The notes beneath the pieces were generated by a model. The model made no database searches, was not told the origin of the DNA, and was given only the letters and a program-made list of their open reading frames with translations. Positions 61,392 through 64,000 of a DNA stretch of 64,000 nucleotides are shown piece after piece. The first letter of the stretch is position 1; each line of letters begins with the position of its first letter. Source of the stretch: a bacterium D16-50 (GTDB lineage Bacteria > Bacillota > Clostridia > Lachnospirales > Lachnospiraceae); the NCBI GenBank assembly GCA_003612485.1, contig RAZA01000015.1, positions 22,008 to 86,007 of the forward strand, in the 5' to 3' direction. A program made the translations under genes and the position numbers.

Positions 61392-62120
61392 TCAGTCGTG
61401 CCTTTCCTGATCCTCAAAGGTCTCGCAGAATCTTGCCGCAAAGGCCGGCTCCTCTCCTGCCTCATTTAGATGTGAGATATCTCCAAAGGCCGTAACCCGA
61501 AAGACAGCCTTCCCCTGCCTGCGCTCCTCCGTGACCACGGTAGTGACAGAGGTGGGCGCTGCACAAGTATGATGCCACAGCAGCATGGGGGATATGTTCA
61601 TCAGACGGCTCAGCAACACGCATTCAAGCCCGAAATGGCAGAAAAGGGCAATGGTATCCTTATTGGAACGCTCCGCCTTGTAAAACTCCCCTTCCCTCAC
61701 ATAGCCATGCTCCGCCAGCAGAGCGTCGAATCCCTCAATCACCTTCTCATAGGCCTCTCTTACCCGGCCCTCCTCCATGATCTCTGTCTCCGTCCATTTG
61801 TCACGCAGGAAATACTTCCCCTCAGCGGTCCAGTCCTCCGGCAGCCAGTCCCAGGCTATCTTCCTCTGTCCCCTGCCGTCCGGCCGCAGGATGGACGGAG
61901 GAAACTCCCTGAGCCAGTCTCTCTCCTCCGCTGTCCTATTCATTTTTTTCAGCGTCAGAGATGCTGTGTCCTTGGCCCTGCCCAAAGGCGAGACATAAAA
62001 ATCCGTCACCTTCAGTTTCGCAATCCTATCCGCCAAAAGCCCGGCCTCCCGCCAGCCCTTTTCCGTCAGGGAATCCTTTTCATAGTCAGGATCCCCGTGT
62101 CTGATAATCAAAATACGCAT
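61392..62120 (-). CDS. histidine phosphatase family protein
   Basis: The start MRILIIRHGDPDYE at 62120 is chosen because GGAGGGAAT precedes it; an in-frame extension to 62342 runs through a 14-bp tandem array. The phosphatase core has RHGDPD (catalytic His8), FYVSPLGRAKDTA with Arg, and a later His (CHFGLECVLLS). These enzymes hydrolyse phosphomonoesters of sugars or phosphoglycerate. The last gene of this group, opposite to the DUF1016 gene. Length 242. Confidence 0.85.
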   Translation of the reverse strand: MRILIIRHGDPDYEKDSLTEKGWREAGLLADRIAKLKVTDFYVSPLGRAKDTASLTLKKMNRTAEERDWLREFPPSILRPDGRGQRKIAWDWLPEDWTAEGKYFLRDKWTETEIMEEGRVREAYEKVIEGFDALLAEHGYVREGEFYKAERSNKDTIALFCHFGLECVLLSRLMNISPMLLWHHTCAAPTSVTTVVTEERRQGKAVFRVTAFGDISHLNEAGEEPAFAARFCETFEDQERHD

Positions 62121-62132
62121 ATTCCCTCCTCT

Positions 62133-62300
62133 GCCATGGCTTACATGTCGTTGCATACTTACCACGGCATACATGTCACGGCATACATGCCGTTGCACTC
62201 TTGCCTCTGCATACTTGCCATAGCTTATATACCGCTGCGTACTTGCCACGGCATACATGCCGTTGCACTCTTGCCTCTGCACACCTGCTACAGCATACAT
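62133..62300. repeat. 14-bp tandem array, about twelve degenerate units
   Basis: On the minus strand the sequence divides into twelve 14-bp units such as ATGTATGCCGTGGC and AAGTATGCAACGGC, with no gaps. A 35-bp block is identical at 62177-62211 and 62247-62281 (offset 70 = 5 units). In the phosphatase frame it reads as four 14-residue repeats (MYAVAGVQRQECNG and variants) without a stop, but it ends 12 bases before the preferred start. Confidence 0.7.
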
Positions 62301-62556
62301 GTGTCTAGACGTCACGGATGATACAATCCTATATCGACGCACCGAAAATTCACACGTTTCTATATAGCCTCAACAAAATTATATCATAATTCAGCGCAAA
62401 GTGAACAGTTTTTAAAAATGCATATTTTTTGATGGTGATAAATTATATTTTTAATTTGCCAAAATCTATAGCATGGCCGATTAAAGCGTGGTAAGATGAA
62501 TTTAATCGGACGAATGATATCCGTTAAAATGGAAAGACTTGAAGGAGGCGTATTTG

Positions 62557-63654
62557 ATGTCAAAAAATGAGGTAGGCTTTGCCGTGACAGATGAGTATAA
62601 ATCCTGGATTGACGATATAAAGAAAAGAATAAGATAGGCACAAATCAAGGCAGCTATCAAAGTAAACTATGAGTTGCTGGATTTATATTGGGAGTTGGGC
62701 AAGGACATTGTCAAAAAGCAGGAAAGCACAAAATGGGGTGACGCCTTCCTTAAAACAATGAGTAAAGACCTGCAAAAAGCATTTCCTGATTTGTCCGGAT
62801 TATCTTCCCAAAACTTAAAACACATCAGGTATTGGTATAAGTTTTATAGCCAGGAAGGAATAGGGTTACAACCTGTAACCCTATTGGAAAATAATACGAA
62901 CGACGTATCAAACAAGCCTACGCTCCAAGAAATTGAAAAGCTCATTAAAAGCATTCCGTGGGGGCATAACCAGCGGATTATGTATAAATGCAAAAATATA
63001 AAGGAAGCATTATTTTATGTACAGAAAACAATGGACAACAATTGGAGCAGAAATGTCCTTGAACACCAGATTGATGCCAATTTGTATGAGCGTCAGGGAA
63101 AAGCAATAACAAATTTCCAGGTTAAGCTTCCTGAACCGCAATCAGATTTGGCGGAGCAAACTCTGAAAGATCCATATAATTTTGATTTTCTTTCCTTGCG
63201 GGAGAAATACGACGAGAAAGAATTGGAGGATGCGTTAGTAAACCAGATTACCCAGTTCCTATTGGAGTTGGGTACCGGTTTCTCATATATAGGAAGGCAG
63301 GTTCCTATACTGGTGGGGAAAACGGAATTTCGGATGGATTTGCTATTTTATCATGTTAGACTGCACTGTTATGTCGTAGTGGAATTGAAGACGGAAAAAT
63401 TTAAGCCGGAATTTGCCGGTAAACTGAATTTTTATGTAACAGCTGTTAATAAAAATCTAAAGGCAGAGCAGGATAATCAGACAATCGGAATCTTGATTTG
63501 CAAAGATAAGGACGATGTGGTAGCCGAATATGCCTTAGAAGATATGTCCCAGCCTATCGGAATTGCACAGTATGAATTTACAAAAGTATTAGGTAAGGAG
63601 TTCCGAAGCAGCCTTCCCACCATTGAAGAAATAGAGCAGGGGCTGTCAGAATAA
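62557..63654 (+). pseudogene. DUF1016 (YhcG) PD-(D/E)XK nuclease gene with an in-frame TAG
   Basis: AAGGAGG lies nine bases before ATG 62557, which reads MSKNEVGFAVTDEYKSWIDD then IKKRIR and TAG at 62635-62637. The same frame continues as AQIKAAIKVNYELLDLYWEL and runs intact to 63654. The rest matches DUF1016: an N-terminal helical part and a C-terminal nuclease domain (RMDLLFYHVRLHCYVVVELK with D..ExK). A single CAG to TAG change explains the break. A TTG at 62674 could restart translation of 326 residues lacking the first 39. The region is AT-rich compared with its neighbours. Confidence 0.8.
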
Positions 63655-63868
63655 CTTATCTCGCTGACAGCAGAGGGAGAAACCGTGCCAACGATGATTT
63701 GGCCCGTCTGACGAGTTAATGTTGGTAGCCGTAGATGATAGATAGTATGATGTAGCGTAAGTATCGGAATTTATTGCAAAGGCAGTAGCTGACCAAGTAT
63801 CACTCACTCCACCAGCATACTGTAGAAACCCCCTCGATAATACGCAATGTCATTATCTTAAAATCATC

Positions 63869-63996
63869 ACCACCCGTCAAACGGGTGGTTTGCTCTGCGG
63901 CTATAAGCCGCTGTTACCGGCCAGCGCCTAAAGACGCTGGCTTTCACTTTGTTCAAGCCACTACGCCCTTGACTCGTCGCCGCCCTTCAAAGGGCG
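63869..63996. mobile_element. array of hairpins, probable end of an IS200/IS605-like element
   Basis: Four hairpins follow within 128 bp: CCACCCGT/ACGGGTGG (63870-63888, loop CAA), GCGGC/GCCGC (63897-63911), GCCAGCG/CGCTGGC (63920-63941) and CGCCCT/AGGGCG (63981-63996, loop TCAA). Subterminal hairpins with small loops are the hallmark of IS200/IS605 ends or of the omega RNA at a TnpB gene's 3' end. No transposase is visible before the window ends, so the body would lie to the right. The region 63655-63868 has no gene. Confidence 0.45.
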
Positions 63997-64000
63997 TTCG

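Noticed and set aside
62384..62641. 85-residue minus-strand frame between phosphatase and DUF1016 genes
   Set aside because: It lies in AT-rich intergenic sequence and over the broken DUF1016 start, with no ribosome site or motif.

Overview
The window looks like the chromosome of a Clostridia member, most likely Lachnospiraceae, carrying the early half of an integrated phage-like element. The basis is the gene repertoire (Csp-type S8 protease, DUF5107, DUF1703-type ATPase, PcfJ/PcfK pair, PadR-linked ABC exporter), strong AGGAGG-type ribosome binding sites, TTGACA-N17-TATAAT promoters and a moderate GC content. The species was not determined.

Positions 1 to about 22.7 kb form the element. 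Nearly all genes from 17.2 kb down to the left edge run leftwards as one tightly packed early operon with many ATGA overlaps: Cro-like and XRE regulators, small DNA-binding and zinc-ribbon proteins, a two-zinc-ribbon protein that may be an annealing protein, DUF3846, a single-chain SbcD-SbcC (Mre11-Rad50) fusion, a replisome organizer with iterons inside its gene, an N6 methylase-like protein, PcfK (AcrIIA9-like) and PcfJ, a Gp37/Gp68 radical-SAM-like protein, a RecU resolvase, a sliding clamp, and a Dam-type methylase cut by the window edge. Together these resemble a DNA replication and recombination module. A perfect 19-bp inverted repeat at 17.4 kb contains the leftward promoter and faces a rightward CI-like repressor. 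The rightward side carries the repressor, a SAP-domain protein, an HTH-ImmA/IrrE protease with a partner, and a tyrosine integrase. A holin-like type I toxin and the 3' end of guaA follow. The 3' end of guaA is therefore the probable attachment site. The structural genes and the other end of the element lie beyond the left edge.

From 22.7 to 36.4 kb are core metabolic and envelope genes: guaA, a PdaA-like deacetylase, a large DUF5107-TPR protein with a divergent AraC regulator, a DUF1703-type AAA ATPase, a Csp-like subtilase and a GlgX-type debranching enzyme.

From 36.9 to 49.3 kb is a complete chemosensory operon (CheR, CheB, CheY, CheA, CheW, one receptor with almost no extracellular domain, and a stand-alone Hpt). 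It is joined to a hybrid signalling set: two response regulators with HD-GYP domains, a PAS histidine kinase, and a divergent PocR-GGDEF-HD-GYP protein. Two of the three HD-GYP domains look degenerate. No flagellar genes are visible, so the cluster may control c-di-GMP or another output rather than swimming.

From 49.4 to 64 kb are accessory and housekeeping genes: a PadR-controlled ABC exporter, a flavin reductase, a DUF4153-like membrane protein with a coding minisatellite, a DUF2975/XRE pair, a CtpE-like P-type ATPase, a HAM1-type pyrophosphatase, a methyltransferase, a GNAT acetyltransferase and a histidine phosphatase preceded by a 14-bp tandem array. A DUF1016 nuclease gene is interrupted by an in-frame TAG. 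The right edge shows a series of hairpins that looks like the end of an IS200/IS605-like element.
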